Shown here: positions 1 to 11,479 of the stretch, one piece after another
Layout of the letters: the number at the start of each line of letters is the position of its first letter
Position numbering within the stretch: position 1 is the first letter of the stretch
NCBI GenBank assembly: GCA_947259505.1
Contig: CAMYLT010000001.1
Coordinates: forward strand, 62,001 to 126,000
Direction: 5' to 3'
Length of the DNA: 64,000 nt
Source of the DNA: an uncultured Porticoccus sp.
Lineage (GTDB): Bacteria; Pseudomonadota; Gammaproteobacteria; Pseudomonadales; Porticoccaceae
Program-made: the position numbers and the translations under genes
Notes under the pieces: generated by a model
What the model was told of the DNA's origin: nothing
Seen by the model: only the letters and a program-made list of their open reading frames with translations
The model's database searches: none

Positions 1-255
1 CAGGAATTGATTAGCATCTGTGATTACTGGGTTAGTCCCGGCGGCAGCAGTGAGCGGATGTACCTGTTTTGTGCGCCTGTCGACCTGTCAAATGCCGGGG
101 GCTTGTTTGGCCTCGATCACGAGTCTGAAGACATCAGGTTACATGTACTACCGGAACAGCAGGCATTTGACTGGTTAGATGAGGGACGATGCAACAATGC
201 TGCCACAATCATCAGCCTGATGTGGTTGAGAACCAACCGACAACAATTTCTGTGA
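1..255 (+). CDS. nudF: ADP-ribose pyrophosphatase, C-terminal fragment
   Basis: Open frame running in from the left edge; only the last 84 residues are present, so the Nudix box itself is outside the window. The fragment reads GSSERMYLFCAPVDLS and ends in helices typical of the NudF C-terminus (ISLMWLRTN). NudF hydrolyses ADP-ribose and related sugar nucleotides in the cytoplasm. The assignment leans on the neighbours: nudF-yqiB-cpdA-yqiA-parE is the conserved gammaproteobacterial order, and all five follow here on the same strand. Confidence 0.85.
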   Translation, partial: QELISICDYWVSPGGSSERMYLFCAPVDLSNAGGLFGLDHESEDIRLHVLPEQQAFDWLDEGRCNNAATIISLMWLRTNRQQFL

Positions 256-331
256 TGAACTATGCTGTTTTTTATTGTGGATAGGGCAACCGTGCAAAAT
301 GTGAATCAGCGCTGTGACTGAGAAACTGAAA

Positions 332-781
332 ATGCGTTACAAAGTCGACTTGAGGGGGTACATGGCGGACTGCGAGGCCAATTACTTCCGTCTCATGAAG
401 TTGTTTCCCGATATGTTGGAGGAAGCAGCGGAGCGGAGGTTGGGACTTAGTCACGACAGCGATCACGAGTTGTTCCTGCTTGTTCGGGAGAACACTCGCT
501 ATACCACCCTCATTGAGCTGAGCCAGGTTGCCAGTGCCGGGAAAGAGAACCCCTGGTTCCGGTTGCCTGTGCTGATGTTGAGGTTGTATCACGATGCGCG
601 GGTTGCAGAAGTGGTGTCATGCGATGGTTTCAGACATCTCCGGCCGCGCTATGGTTACCCCAATCAACAGATGCACCAGCAAGATGAGAAGGCGCAGTGG
701 AACCGTTTCCTCGGCGAGTGGCTCTCCCACTGCCTGGCACGGGGCTACTATCCGGAACCCTTGTTTGGCGAAGCTCCCTAA
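332..781 (+). CDS. yqiB: DUF1249 family protein YqiB
   Basis: 149 residues of the uncharacterised YqiB/DUF1249 family. Recognisable family blocks are the N-terminal MRYKVDL with a downstream CEANY, the central TRYTTL, and RLYHDARVAEV followed by YPNQQMHQQDEK near the C-terminus. I chose ATG 332 because it aligns with the E. coli protein start; a GTG at 314 would add six residues. No function can be read from the sequence. It lies between nudF and cpdA, as in most gammaproteobacteria, and is probably cotranscribed with them. Confidence 0.85.
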   Translation: MRYKVDLRGYMADCEANYFRLMKLFPDMLEEAAERRLGLSHDSDHELFLLVRENTRYTTLIELSQVASAGKENPWFRLPVLMLRLYHDARVAEVVSCDGFRHLRPRYGYPNQQMHQQDEKAQWNRFLGEWLSHCLARGYYPEPLFGEAP

Positions 782-831
782 CGGGCTGAAAGGTATTGGC
801 CTGGTATCGTCTCAGTGAAGGGAGAAAAGAG

Positions 832-1632
832 TTGTCTTTGCAATTGCCAGATAATCAGGAAATCAAGTTAATCCAGTTGTCCGATTGTCATCTGGGTTCC
901 GATGAGCATTTTTCCCTGGCCGGAATTAACACTGCCGAGAGCCTTGGCCAGGTTATGTCCAGTCTCGACAAAAAACTGTCAGATTATGATCTATTGGCGG
1001 TGACCGGGGATATTGCTGCGGATGGGGAGCGGGCTGCCTACGAGTTATTTGAACGCTCGATGCCTGCGGGTACGCCATTTGCCTGGTTGCCGGGTAACCA
1101 TGATGATTTCACCCTGATGCAACAGACCTTACGGCAGCCGTTTCAGCGGGTGGTGGAACTTAACGATTGGGTGGCAATTTTTTTGGTGAGTGCTGTGGCG
1201 GGTCAAGTGGGTGGGCAGCTGACAGATGTCGAGCTGGTCGAACTCGCGCAATTGTTGGAAAAGTACCGGAAACGGCATGTGGTGTTATTCGTTCACCATC
1301 CCCCGGCAGAAATCGACTGCCAGTGGCTCGACAAGCAGCGCATCGCTAATCACCAGGCGCTGGCAGAGCTATTAGCGGGTTTTGATCATGTCCGCGCGAT
1401 CTTTAGTGGTCATGTGCATCAGAGCTGTGCAACCCATTGGGCGGGAATTCCCGTCTACAGCGTGCCATCTACTTGTTTTCAGTTTGCGCCTGGCAGTGAG
1501 GAGTTTGATCTTTGTGAGCAGCCACCGGGCTATCGCTGGATTCATTTGCATACCGATGGCTCCATCGACACAGGTGTTGAATTTGCCCGGCGTGATCTAC
1601 AGCAGGTCGATCGTCACTGTATCGGTTACTGA
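832..1632 (+). CDS. cpdA: 3',5'-cyclic-AMP phosphodiesterase
   Basis: Calcineurin-like metallophosphoesterase of about 266 residues that hydrolyses cAMP to AMP and so lowers CRP activity. The metal-binding signatures are all visible: D-x-H (D18/H20, in LSDCHLG), GD at 59-60, GNHD at 88-91, a VHHPP block and the C-terminal GHVH. The open frame extends upstream to TTG 796, but TTG 832 has a GGGAG Shine-Dalgarno seven bases ahead and gives a normal family N-terminus, so I use it. Third gene of the nudF-parE run. Confidence 0.9.
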   Translation: MSLQLPDNQEIKLIQLSDCHLGSDEHFSLAGINTAESLGQVMSSLDKKLSDYDLLAVTGDIAADGERAAYELFERSMPAGTPFAWLPGNHDDFTLMQQTLRQPFQRVVELNDWVAIFLVSAVAGQVGGQLTDVELVELAQLLEKYRKRHVVLFVHHPPAEIDCQWLDKQRIANHQALAELLAGFDHVRAIFSGHVHQSCATHWAGIPVYSVPSTCFQFAPGSEEFDLCEQPPGYRWIHLHTDGSIDTGVEFARRDLQQVDRHCIGY

Positions 1633-1732
1633 GGTTAGCCTGGCCTGCCAGATCGTCCGCCATGATGGTTCTTTCCCGCTGCTCAATGCCGCTATAATCC
1701 GGGGCATCTTTCGATAAGGTTACCGGTCTGGC

Positions 1733-4193
<2,461 letters not shown>

Positions 4194-4268
4194 TGAGCCT
4201 CACCGGCGCGGCATTTAGTCGTGTCGGTGAGAGGCAAAACTGGCACGAAACTCCAGGGGAGTTAACAC

Positions 4269-7124
4269 ATGACGTGGATACTCAAGGTTGCAAAAGTAGG
4301 TTTGGTTTCCCTGGTGGTTCTGTTGGCGGTGGTGGTGACATTGCTGCCGTTTGTGGTGCGCTGGCAGGCTGTCGCCTGGTTCGAACGGCAGGGGTTGGAA
4401 GCGTCCATCGGCTATGTCGATATTCGCCCTGTGTTGGGAGCCGTACAAGTCAATGATGTTAGGATCACCGCGTCCAACGGTGAACACCTTGCGATTGGTG
4501 AACTCCATTTCAATATTGCCTGGCGACCATTGCTTGACCAATGGCTGCAAGTAGAAAATTTCTTGCTGGACAACGTGGCCGTGGACCTTGTCATGGGGCC
4601 GGATATTCTGCGTGTGGGCGGTATTCCTATTCCCGTGAACGGGCAAGACCCGGATGCCAGTGAGGAATCTGCCCCCGGTGTCATTAACCGACTATCGTTG
4701 GAAAAGATTGAATTACATCAATTGGCATTCTGCTATTCCCGGGTGAACGCTCAAAATGAACGATTAGTGTGCCAGTGTGCCAGTCTGGGGGAGCTATCCC
4801 AGACGGGTGATTTGGAGGTTAGCCTTGGCGAGCAGGGTAGGTTTAGTTTGCCCGGGATCAATCTGAAAGATATTCAGTGGTATGACCAACAGCAACCGCT
4901 GTCACTGGCGGTGATTGAGTCGCTGTCAGTGAGCGATATAGTCAGCCCGGACATGACCAGTTGGTCCGTGGGCAAGTTGGATCTCGCTGCGCTGGCGCTG
5001 TTGCCGGACAGCGATCAGGCCCTGATGATAGCGAGTCTGGGCCTTCGAGAACTGAACGCCGCGGAGGAAATCACTGCCCGGCAATTGTTGCTGGGCGAGG
5101 TCGCGGTGTCTCTGCAGCCGGGTGCGGATGGCGCACTGGCATTTGCCCCTGCATTGATGACGCGGATTGGTGAGCTGGCTTCATCACCCGCAACGGCAAC
5201 CGCATCAGTTGACCAGGCTGCGGCTACTGAGGCGACCAGAATTTCATTGCAGACGTTGACGCTGGCAAGACTTGATGTCGCCTCTGATCGCCCCCTCCTG
5301 GGGCTGTCGGCACTGGGCCTGGAAGGACTTTCTCTCCATGGTGCGGACGTGTCCCTGGCCCGCGCACAATTGTCTGATCTCGGCGTGCTCCCCGGCACGG
5401 ATGATGCGTTGGCGATTGAAAAGCTTGCATTAACCGGACTTAACATCGGTGAGGACGCTGCCATCGACGATCTGTCTCTTGGTAAGGTCGAAGTACATCT
5501 TCAGGATGGCCAGCATGGAGAGCTGGCCTTTGCCCCGACATTGATGGCGCAGCTTAGTCCGTCAACAGATGATCAGGCGCTAGGGAAAAATTCTGAAGAC
5601 AGCCCGAATACTGCTCCCCCCCAAAATAATTCAGCTATGGGTTTTTCGCTGGGTCGACTGACTACCGCGGGTGTCCATGTCAGAGCCGAGAGGGAACTGC
5701 TATCACTGACAGCCCTGCAGTTGCAGCAGCTGAATTTGAAGAACGAATCTTTAGGACTTGATCGGTTGGCCATTGATACCTTGAGGCTATTGTCTCCTGC
5801 GGCCCCAATATCGAGAGTAGAACACTATATCAGCGTGCCCGGGTTATCTCTTGACGGGTTCTCAAAAGACTCCGATGGTTTGGTGCTCAGCAGTCTGAGC
5901 ATTACAGATCCAGCGCTATTTCTGCATCGCGGCAGTGGTGGTGAGCTGATAATGCTGGAAGAGCTGGCGGGGTTTGCCGGGCAGCCCGCCGAGGTAAAGA
6001 ACACCGGGCAGCAGGTGCCAGAGAGCGATAGCGCACCGTTTAGTATCAAAATTGGTGAAGTGCGCATTGGCGAGAACGGGCAGTTGCGGGTGCTGGATGA
6101 GAGTGTCTCGCCACCGCTGGCGCAGGAGTTTTCCAAGCTCAATTTTTCCATCCGTCATCTGGATGCCAGCCGTCCTGCCGAGGGCGGAGCCATCAACTTT
6201 CATCTGGGGGTCAACCGCTTTGGTTATCTGAAGTTGTCCGGTGACTTAGCACCCTTTGGCGATACACTGAATACAGCAATAGGCGGTGAGCTGAACGGCC
6301 TCGATGTGCGGGATCTGTCCGGTTATGCTGGAAAATATATCGGTTATCACCTGGATCAGGGCACTGTCGATGCCGACATTGATGTGAAGGTCGAACAGGA
6401 TCAGATCAATGCCGCTATCACCACGCGCTTTAATAAGCTGGAAGTGTCATCTATTCCTGAAGCGGATCTGCCGGAGGGCGCAGAGCAGTTGGGTGTGCCA
6501 TTGGAGTTTGCCTTGGCGTTGTTGCGGGATAACGATGGCATGATTGAGTTGAAGTTGCCTATTGGCGGCAATATTCACTCGCCGGATTTTTCCCTGAATC
6601 ACATTATTGGCAAGGTGTTGTTCAAAGTAATCAGCGAAACGGTGATCAGCTATTACCTCCCCTTTGGCCTCTTGGCGAAATCGCTGGTGGAGAATAGTCT
6701 CGCCAGTCTGGCATTTCAGCCGGTGGCATTTGCTCCAGGTCTGGCAACGCTGGATGCCCCCGCCCTTGAAAATCTCAAGACACTCGCAGAGATGCTGCAA
6801 AATCGCCAGCAGTTGCATTTGGTGTTCTGTGCACCGGCGACCCTCCAGGATTGGAGGGCCAATTTTGCACCGGATGAGCCGAGTCAGGAAAAGACTGAGG
6901 AGACGCAGCGGGAGAGCACTGACAAGCCCGAAGCGGCTCCCGAGCCGGTTATAACGCCTGAGCAGGCAACAGCCATGACAGCATTGGCGGATCAGCGTAC
7001 TGAGGCCACCAAAGCCTACCTAGTGAATGCAGGGGTCAAACCTGGCCAGGTAATTCCCTGTTCGAGCTCCTTCGATCAGGCTCGCGACAGTGCACCGGAA
7101 ATGACGATTACCATCGGGCAATAA
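4269..7124 (+). CDS. DUF748/AsmA-like envelope protein
   Basis: 951-residue protein with one N-terminal membrane anchor (about residues 7-30) and a long periplasmic part. The N-terminal [11 protein letters not shown] and [14 protein letters not shown] blocks and the region around residues 640-830 ([30 protein letters not shown]) match the DUF748/AsmA-like family of inner-membrane proteins linked to envelope lipid transport and integrity. The middle contains two copies of a roughly 128-residue unit, each with an LAFAP-LM block. The C-terminal 120 residues look like a degenerate OmpA-type fold. It sits between parE and parC; its exact job is not known. Confidence 0.75.
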   Translation: MTWILKVAKVGLVSLVVLLAVVVTLLPFVVRWQAVAWFERQGLEASIGYVDIRPVLGAVQVNDVRITASNGEHLAIGELHFNIAWRPLLDQWLQVENFLLDNVAVDLVMGPDILRVGGIPIPVNGQDPDASEESAPGVINRLSLEKIELHQLAFCYSRVNAQNERLVCQCASLGELSQTGDLEVSLGEQGRFSLPGINLKDIQWYDQQQPLSLAVIESLSVSDIVSPDMTSWSVGKLDLAALALLPDSDQALMIASLGLRELNAAEEITARQLLLGEVAVSLQPGADGALAFAPALMTRIGELASSPATATASVDQAAATEATRISLQTLTLARLDVASDRPLLGLSALGLEGLSLHGADVSLARAQLSDLGVLPGTDDALAIEKLALTGLNIGEDAAIDDLSLGKVEVHLQDGQHGELAFAPTLMAQLSPSTDDQALGKNSEDSPNTAPPQNNSAMGFSLGRLTTAGVHVRAERELLSLTALQLQQLNLKNESLGLDRLAIDTLRLLSPAAPISRVEHYISVPGLSLDGFSKDSDGLVLSSLSITDPALFLHRGSGGELIMLEELAGFAGQPAEVKNTGQQVPESDSAPFSIKIGEVRIGENGQLRVLDESVSPPLAQEFSKLNFSIRHLDASRPAEGGAINFHLGVNRFGYLKLSGDLAPFGDTLNTAIGGELNGLDVRDLSGYAGKYIGYHLDQGTVDADIDVKVEQDQINAAITTRFNKLEVSSIPEADLPEGAEQLGVPLEFALALLRDNDGMIELKLPIGGNIHSPDFSLNHIIGKVLFKVISETVISYYLPFGLLAKSLVENSLASLAFQPVAFAPGLATLDAPALENLKTLAEMLQNRQQLHLVFCAPATLQDWRANFAPDEPSQEKTEETQRESTDKPEAAPEPVITPEQATAMTALADQRTEATKAYLVNAGVKPGQVIPCSSSFDQARDSAPEMTITIGQ

Positions 7125-7156
7125 GAACAGTAGTTAACAGACGAGAACATGTTTTC

Positions 7157-9412
7157 ATGACAGAAACCACTCCCATCAATCCCGCTATTGAGCAGGTGGC
7201 CCTTCGCACTTATGCGGAGAAAGCCTATCTGGATTATTCGATGTACGTGATTCTCGATCGCGCATTACCCCACGTGGGAGATGGCCTGAAGCCGGTGCAG
7301 CGGCGCATTGTCTACGCCATGAGCGAATTGGGGTTGAAATCCACCGCCAAATACAAAAAGTCCGCTCGCACCGTGGGCGACGTAATAGGCAAGTTTCACC
7401 CCCACGGTGACAGTGCAGCCTACGAGGCGATGGTGTTGATGGCGCAGCCGTTCTCCTATCGTTACCCGCTGGTCGATGGCCAGGGCAACTGGGGTTCTTC
7501 CGACGATCCGAAATCTTTCGCGGCGATGCGTTATACCGAATCCAAGCTGGCGCGCTTCGCAGAGGTGCTGTTGTCAGAACTGGGGCAGGGCACGGTGGAT
7601 TGGAGGCCCAATTTTGACGGCACAATGGACGAGCCGGTTACGTTGCCGGCAAGGGCGCCGCATGTGTTGCTGAATGGCACCACCGGCATAGCCGTGGGTA
7701 TGGCGACAGATATTCCACCCCACAACCTGCGCGAGATAATCAGTGCCTGTATCAGGCTGCTGGATGAACCAAGTGCCAGTGTGGCTCAGCTATGTGAACA
7801 TATTCAGGGGCCAGATTACCCCACTGAAGCAGAAATCATTACCTCGCGTGACGATATTCTGAAAACCTACGAAAGTGGCCGTGGCAGCCTGAAAATGCGT
7901 GCGGTTTGGCAGCGGGAAGACGGCGACATCATTATTACGGCATTGCCCCATCAAGTGTCAGGTGCCCGGGTGCTGGAGCAGATTGCGGCACAGATGCAGG
8001 CTAAAAAGCTGCCGATGGTGGCGGATCTGCGCGATGAATCGGATCACGAAAACCCCACCCGGCTGGTGATTGTTCCCCGCTCCAATCGTATCGATATGGA
8101 CGGGTTGATGAATCACCTGTTCGCCACCACCGACTTGGAAAAAAGTTACCGCATCAATCTCAACATGATCGGTGTTGATGGTCGACCTGAGGTAAAACCC
8201 CTCAACAAAATTCTTACCGAGTGGCTCAGTTATCGTACTGAAACAGTGCGTCGTCGTCTCCAGTATCGCCTCGACAAAGTGGATCACCGCCTGCATCTGT
8301 TAGAGGGATTGCTGATCGCATTCCTCAATATCGATGAGGTGATCCACATTATTCGCAGCGAAGACGAGCCCAAGCCGGTGTTGATTCAGCGCTTTGGGCT
8401 CAGTGATATCCAGGCGGAATACATTCTCGACACCAAATTGCGGCAATTGGCCCGGTTGGAGGAGGTGCGTATTCGGGCCGAGCAGGAAGAACTGGCTGCA
8501 GAAAAGGCCGAACTGGAAAAAATCCTCGGTTCAGCCAAGCGCCTTAAAACCCTGGTGCGCACCGAATTGCTGGCAGTAGCTGAAGAGTTTGGTGACGAGC
8601 GCCGGTCGCCCCTGACAACAAGAGAGGAGGCACGGGCGTTCTCTGAAACAGAATTGCTGGTATCAGAACCGGTCACAGTGGTGCTGTCGGAAAAAGGCTG
8701 GATTCGCGCCGCCAAGGGACATGACATTGATCCGGCTTCTCTCAGCTACAAGAGTGGTGACCAGTTCCTCTGTGCGGCCAAGGGGCGCAGCAGTCAAAAT
8801 ACCATTCTGCTGGACTCCACTGGGCGAACCTATTCCCTTGCCGCCCACAGTCTTCCGTCGGCGCGGGGGCAGGGTGAGCCGGTGACCGGGCGGTTAAATC
8901 CACCGTCAGGGGCAAACTTCATTGCCGCGATGATGGGAGACGACCGGCAGCAGCTTTTGATGGCTACCGATGCCGGATACGGTTTTGTCACAACCCTTGA
9001 CGATCTGCACAGTAAAAACCGTGCGGGCAAAAATGCCCTGTCCATACCCAAGGGTGGCCGGGTGTTGAAGCCACAATTTCTCGGCGATCCAGAGAACGGC
9101 CTGGTTGTAGCGGTGAGCAATGAGGGGCGTATGCTGGCCTTTCCTTTGAGCGAGCTGCCCAGATTAGCCAGAGGCAAGGGTAACAAGATCATCAGTATTC
9201 CCTCTTCGCGGTTGCAGTCTCGGGAAGAGTTTATGCTCGCAGTGGCTGTCGTTACCCCTGGTCAACAGTTACTGGTACATTCAGGCAAGCGTTATCTCAA
9301 TCTGAAAATAGCCGATCTGGAGCATTATCATGGTGAGCGCGGCAGGCGTGGCAACAAGTTGCCGCGGGGGTTTCAAAAGGTAGATCGCGTGGAAGTTGTT
9401 GGCGCTGATTGA
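7157..9412 (+). CDS. parC: DNA topoisomerase IV subunit A
   Basis: 751 residues, normal ParC length. It is the breakage-reunion subunit of topoisomerase IV. The catalytic tyrosine is Y126 in [13 protein letters not shown]. The quinolone-resistance-determining stretch reads [10 protein letters not shown], with Ser86 and Glu90 at the positions equivalent to E. coli Ser80 and Glu84, so it has the susceptible-type residues. The C-terminal third is the beta-pinwheel DNA-wrapping domain. It begins 32 bases after the DUF748 gene and is probably in the same transcript. Confidence 0.97.
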   Translation: MTETTPINPAIEQVALRTYAEKAYLDYSMYVILDRALPHVGDGLKPVQRRIVYAMSELGLKSTAKYKKSARTVGDVIGKFHPHGDSAAYEAMVLMAQPFSYRYPLVDGQGNWGSSDDPKSFAAMRYTESKLARFAEVLLSELGQGTVDWRPNFDGTMDEPVTLPARAPHVLLNGTTGIAVGMATDIPPHNLREIISACIRLLDEPSASVAQLCEHIQGPDYPTEAEIITSRDDILKTYESGRGSLKMRAVWQREDGDIIITALPHQVSGARVLEQIAAQMQAKKLPMVADLRDESDHENPTRLVIVPRSNRIDMDGLMNHLFATTDLEKSYRINLNMIGVDGRPEVKPLNKILTEWLSYRTETVRRRLQYRLDKVDHRLHLLEGLLIAFLNIDEVIHIIRSEDEPKPVLIQRFGLSDIQAEYILDTKLRQLARLEEVRIRAEQEELAAEKAELEKILGSAKRLKTLVRTELLAVAEEFGDERRSPLTTREEARAFSETELLVSEPVTVVLSEKGWIRAAKGHDIDPASLSYKSGDQFLCAAKGRSSQNTILLDSTGRTYSLAAHSLPSARGQGEPVTGRLNPPSGANFIAAMMGDDRQQLLMATDAGYGFVTTLDDLHSKNRAGKNALSIPKGGRVLKPQFLGDPENGLVVAVSNEGRMLAFPLSELPRLARGKGNKIISIPSSRLQSREEFMLAVAVVTPGQQLLVHSGKRYLNLKIADLEHYHGERGRRGNKLPRGFQKVDRVEVVGAD

Positions 9413-9531
9413 TGCCAATGTCGTGATATCCTGAGGTGGTCAAAGATGTTTACTGGCAAAACGCTTTTCAATATAGTGAAAAGCCACTGGTCTACGGGAC
9501 CACTCAACCATACAACCGTGAGGATAAGCGG

Positions 9532-9693
9532 ATGGATAACAAGGTGTTACTGATTATTGCTTCATTGCTGCTGCCACCACTGGCCGTCTTTCTGAAAAAG
9601 GGTGCTGGTAAGGATCTGATCATCAATATCGTGCTGTGTCTGTTTTTTTATGTGCCAGGGATTATTCATGCACTCTGGGTTTCATTGAGCTGA
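9532..9693 (+). CDS. YqaE/Pmp3 family small membrane protein
   Basis: 53-residue protein with two hydrophobic segments (VLLIIASLLLPPLAVFL and INIVLCLFFYVPGIIHAL) and the family signature LLPPLAVF. YqaE/Pmp3 (UPF0057) proteins are small inner-membrane proteins linked to salt and membrane-potential stress; their mechanism is unknown. ATG 9532 follows an AGGA Shine-Dalgarno at 9521; the longer open frame from 9436 has no support. Confidence 0.85.
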   Translation: MDNKVLLIIASLLLPPLAVFLKKGAGKDLIINIVLCLFFYVPGIIHALWVSLS

Positions 9694-9715
9694 TCAGTGA
9701 TAGCTGTCCTCTGGG

Positions 9716-9737
9716 GCTCAAATCTTGAGCAGTTTTG
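9716..9737 (+). terminator. weak intrinsic terminator after yqaE-like gene
   Basis: Perfect 6-bp stem GCTCAA/TTGAGC with a three-base loop, followed by AGTTTT. Short T run, so termination would be partial. It separates the Pmp3-like gene from mscS. Confidence 0.45.
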
Positions 9738-9783
9738 AACCGCAGAGACGCAGTAAGTATTTGTTTTTTTAAAGGAGAAGGTA

Positions 9784-10590
9784 ATGGAAACGGCGGGAAA
9801 TTTTATTCTGTACTACGGCTTCAAGATTTTGATGGCGGTGGTAATTCTCATCGCGGGGAAATACTTGGCCAAGTGGTTGAGCCAAACGGTTGGATCGTTG
9901 CTGAAGAAAAGGGAAATGGACGAGGCCATCCAGCATTTCGTCGCGGCACTGGTTTATTACGCGCTGTTGGTGTTCGTGGGTATTGCTGCGCTGGGTCAAC
10001 TGGGTATTCATACGGCTTCATTTGTAGCGGTGATCGGTGCTGCCGGTCTGGCGGTGGGTTTGGCTCTGCAAGGGTCGTTGTCCAATTTCGCCGCAGGTGT
10101 CCTGATTCTGATTTTCAAGCCCTTCCAGTTGGGTGATTTTGTCGAGGTGGCCGGAGTAGCTGGTGTGGTGTCAAAAATTCTGGTGTTCACCACTGAACTC
10201 AATACCGGTGATAACAAGCGAGTGATTATCCCCAATGGTCAGGTGATGGGTGGCACGATTACCAATTTCTCTGCCAATGACACGCGTCGTGTCGACCTGA
10301 TTTTTGGTATCAGCTATGGCGATGATATCGACAAGGCTAAACGGTTGCTGGAAGAGGTGGTCAATGCGGATGAGCGGGTTCTGAAAGATCCGGCCCCCAC
10401 CATCGCTGTGGTCGAGCTGGCGGACAGCAGTGTCAACTTTGTGGTGCGGCCGTGGGTCAACAAAGCCGATTACTGGGGCGTCTACTTTGGGGTGACAGAG
10501 TCCGTCAAGAAACGTTTCGACCAGGAAGGTGTTTCTATCCCCTTCCCGCAAACAGATGTACACCTACACCAAGTGGCCGAGAATGGCTAA
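9784..10590 (+). CDS. mscS: small-conductance mechanosensitive channel MscS
   Basis: 268 residues, close to E. coli MscS (286). It opens on membrane tension to release solutes during hypo-osmotic shock. Two or three TM segments come first; TM3 is the Gly/Ala-rich pore helix (AVIGAAGLAVGLALQGSLSNFAAGV), followed by FKPFQLGDFVEV and the beta-domain (RVIIPNGQVMGGTITNFS) typical of the family. A strong Shine-Dalgarno (AAAGGAGAAGG) precedes ATG 9784. It sits among other small membrane stress-type genes. Confidence 0.93.
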   Translation: METAGNFILYYGFKILMAVVILIAGKYLAKWLSQTVGSLLKKREMDEAIQHFVAALVYYALLVFVGIAALGQLGIHTASFVAVIGAAGLAVGLALQGSLSNFAAGVLILIFKPFQLGDFVEVAGVAGVVSKILVFTTELNTGDNKRVIIPNGQVMGGTITNFSANDTRRVDLIFGISYGDDIDKAKRLLEEVVNADERVLKDPAPTIAVVELADSSVNFVVRPWVNKADYWGVYFGVTESVKKRFDQEGVSIPFPQTDVHLHQVAENG

Positions 10591-10606
10591 AAACAAGACT
10601 AAAACC

Positions 10607-10634
10607 AAGGCCCCCTCTGTGGGGCCTTTTTTAT
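10607..10634 (+). terminator. intrinsic terminator of mscS
   Basis: 8-bp GC-rich stem AAGGCCCC/GGGGCCTT with a six-base loop, followed by a T run. It lies 16 bases after the mscS stop. Confidence 0.9.
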
Positions 10635-10665
10635 CCTTTCTGACAAAATAATAAAGGGGAAAACG

Positions 10666-10929
10666 ATGGGTATTATTTCATGGATTATTCTCGGACTGAT
10701 TGCCGGCATGTTGGCAAAGTGGGTTATGCCGGGTAAGGATGGGGGTGGTTTTATCGTGACCGCATTACTCGGAATTGCCGGTGCTTTTGTCGGTGGTTGG
10801 GTGGGCGAATTGCTTGGTTTTGGCGGTCGGGGTGGATTTAGCCTGGGGAGTATTGCCACAGCAACGGTAGGCGCGATTCTGATTCTGATGGTCTATCGAC
10901 AGATCAAAAGTAATGGCTCCGCTGAATAA
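10666..10929 (+). CDS. GlsB/YeaQ/YmgE family membrane protein
   Basis: 87-residue protein with three hydrophobic segments and glycine-rich turns (IISWIILGLIAGMLAKWVMPG; GIAGAFVGGWVGELLGFG; SIATATVGAILILMVYRQI). This is the transglycosylase-associated GlsB/YeaQ/YmgE family, small inner-membrane proteins often induced by acid or general stress. Despite the family name no enzyme activity is established. A good Shine-Dalgarno (AAAGGGG) precedes ATG 10666. Confidence 0.88.
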   Translation: MGIISWIILGLIAGMLAKWVMPGKDGGGFIVTALLGIAGAFVGGWVGELLGFGGRGGFSLGSIATATVGAILILMVYRQIKSNGSAE

Positions 10930-11031
10930 TTGAGGAAGATCAATTGATGGTCGTTCGTTTGGCAGCGACTAGTGGAGCTTGTGCTAAACTTTCTGAGTAT
11001 TCATGAGCGACGAAGTTAGGGTGAAAAGACC

Positions 11032-11409
11032 ATGAAAAAAGTGACTATGGCTATCAGCGCGATTGTGCTCGGATTGAGTGCTTCCTCACTGGCGTTCGCC
11101 AAACAGCCGGACGGTGCGGGCAATAAGGGCGCGATGAAGGAACATGCGCCGATGACGCAGGATATGGAACGCAGCCGGGATATGAAAATGGACCGGGAGA
11201 TGCGTGAAGAGCGCCAGCGTATGCGCGATCAGGATATGGATGATCATGAGTCCAAACGCGAGCGGGATATGGAGATGAAAAAGGATATGGAAAAACAGCG
11301 GGAAATGAAGTCCGAGCAGGAGCGCAAAGAGTTGGGCAAGGGCTCAGAGCAGGGCCAGGAAATGCGTGAAGAGCACAGCCGTAAATGGTGGCGTTTCTGG
11401 GGAGAATAA
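11032..11409 (+). CDS. exported Met/charge-rich low-complexity protein
   Basis: 125 residues. The N-terminus is a Sec signal peptide with probable cleavage after ASSLAFA (about residue 23). The mature 102 residues are almost entirely Met, Glu, Asp, Arg, Lys and Gln, with 13 methionines mostly in short D/E-M-K/E/R units, and end in an aromatic KWWRFWGE tail. The composition predicts a highly charged helix or disordered chain in the periplasm. I do not recognise a named family. Met-rich periplasmic proteins can bind Cu(I) or Ag(I), but no His/Met motif of a known copper protein is present. Confidence 0.7.
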   Translation: MKKVTMAISAIVLGLSASSLAFAKQPDGAGNKGAMKEHAPMTQDMERSRDMKMDREMREERQRMRDQDMDDHESKRERDMEMKKDMEKQREMKSEQERKELGKGSEQGQEMREEHSRKWWRFWGE

Positions 11410-11427
11410 CCGTCATCAAGTCAGCAT

Positions 11428-11456
11428 AAAAAACGCAGCCACTGGCTGCGTTTTTT
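11428..11456. terminator. bidirectional terminator between Met-rich gene and aceK
   Basis: 8-bp stem ACGCAGCC/GGCTGCGT with a three-base loop, flanked by an A run on the left and six Ts on the right, so it can serve both convergent genes. Confidence 0.9.
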
Positions 11457-11479
11457 ATGGACGACACTGATGGATGCCA

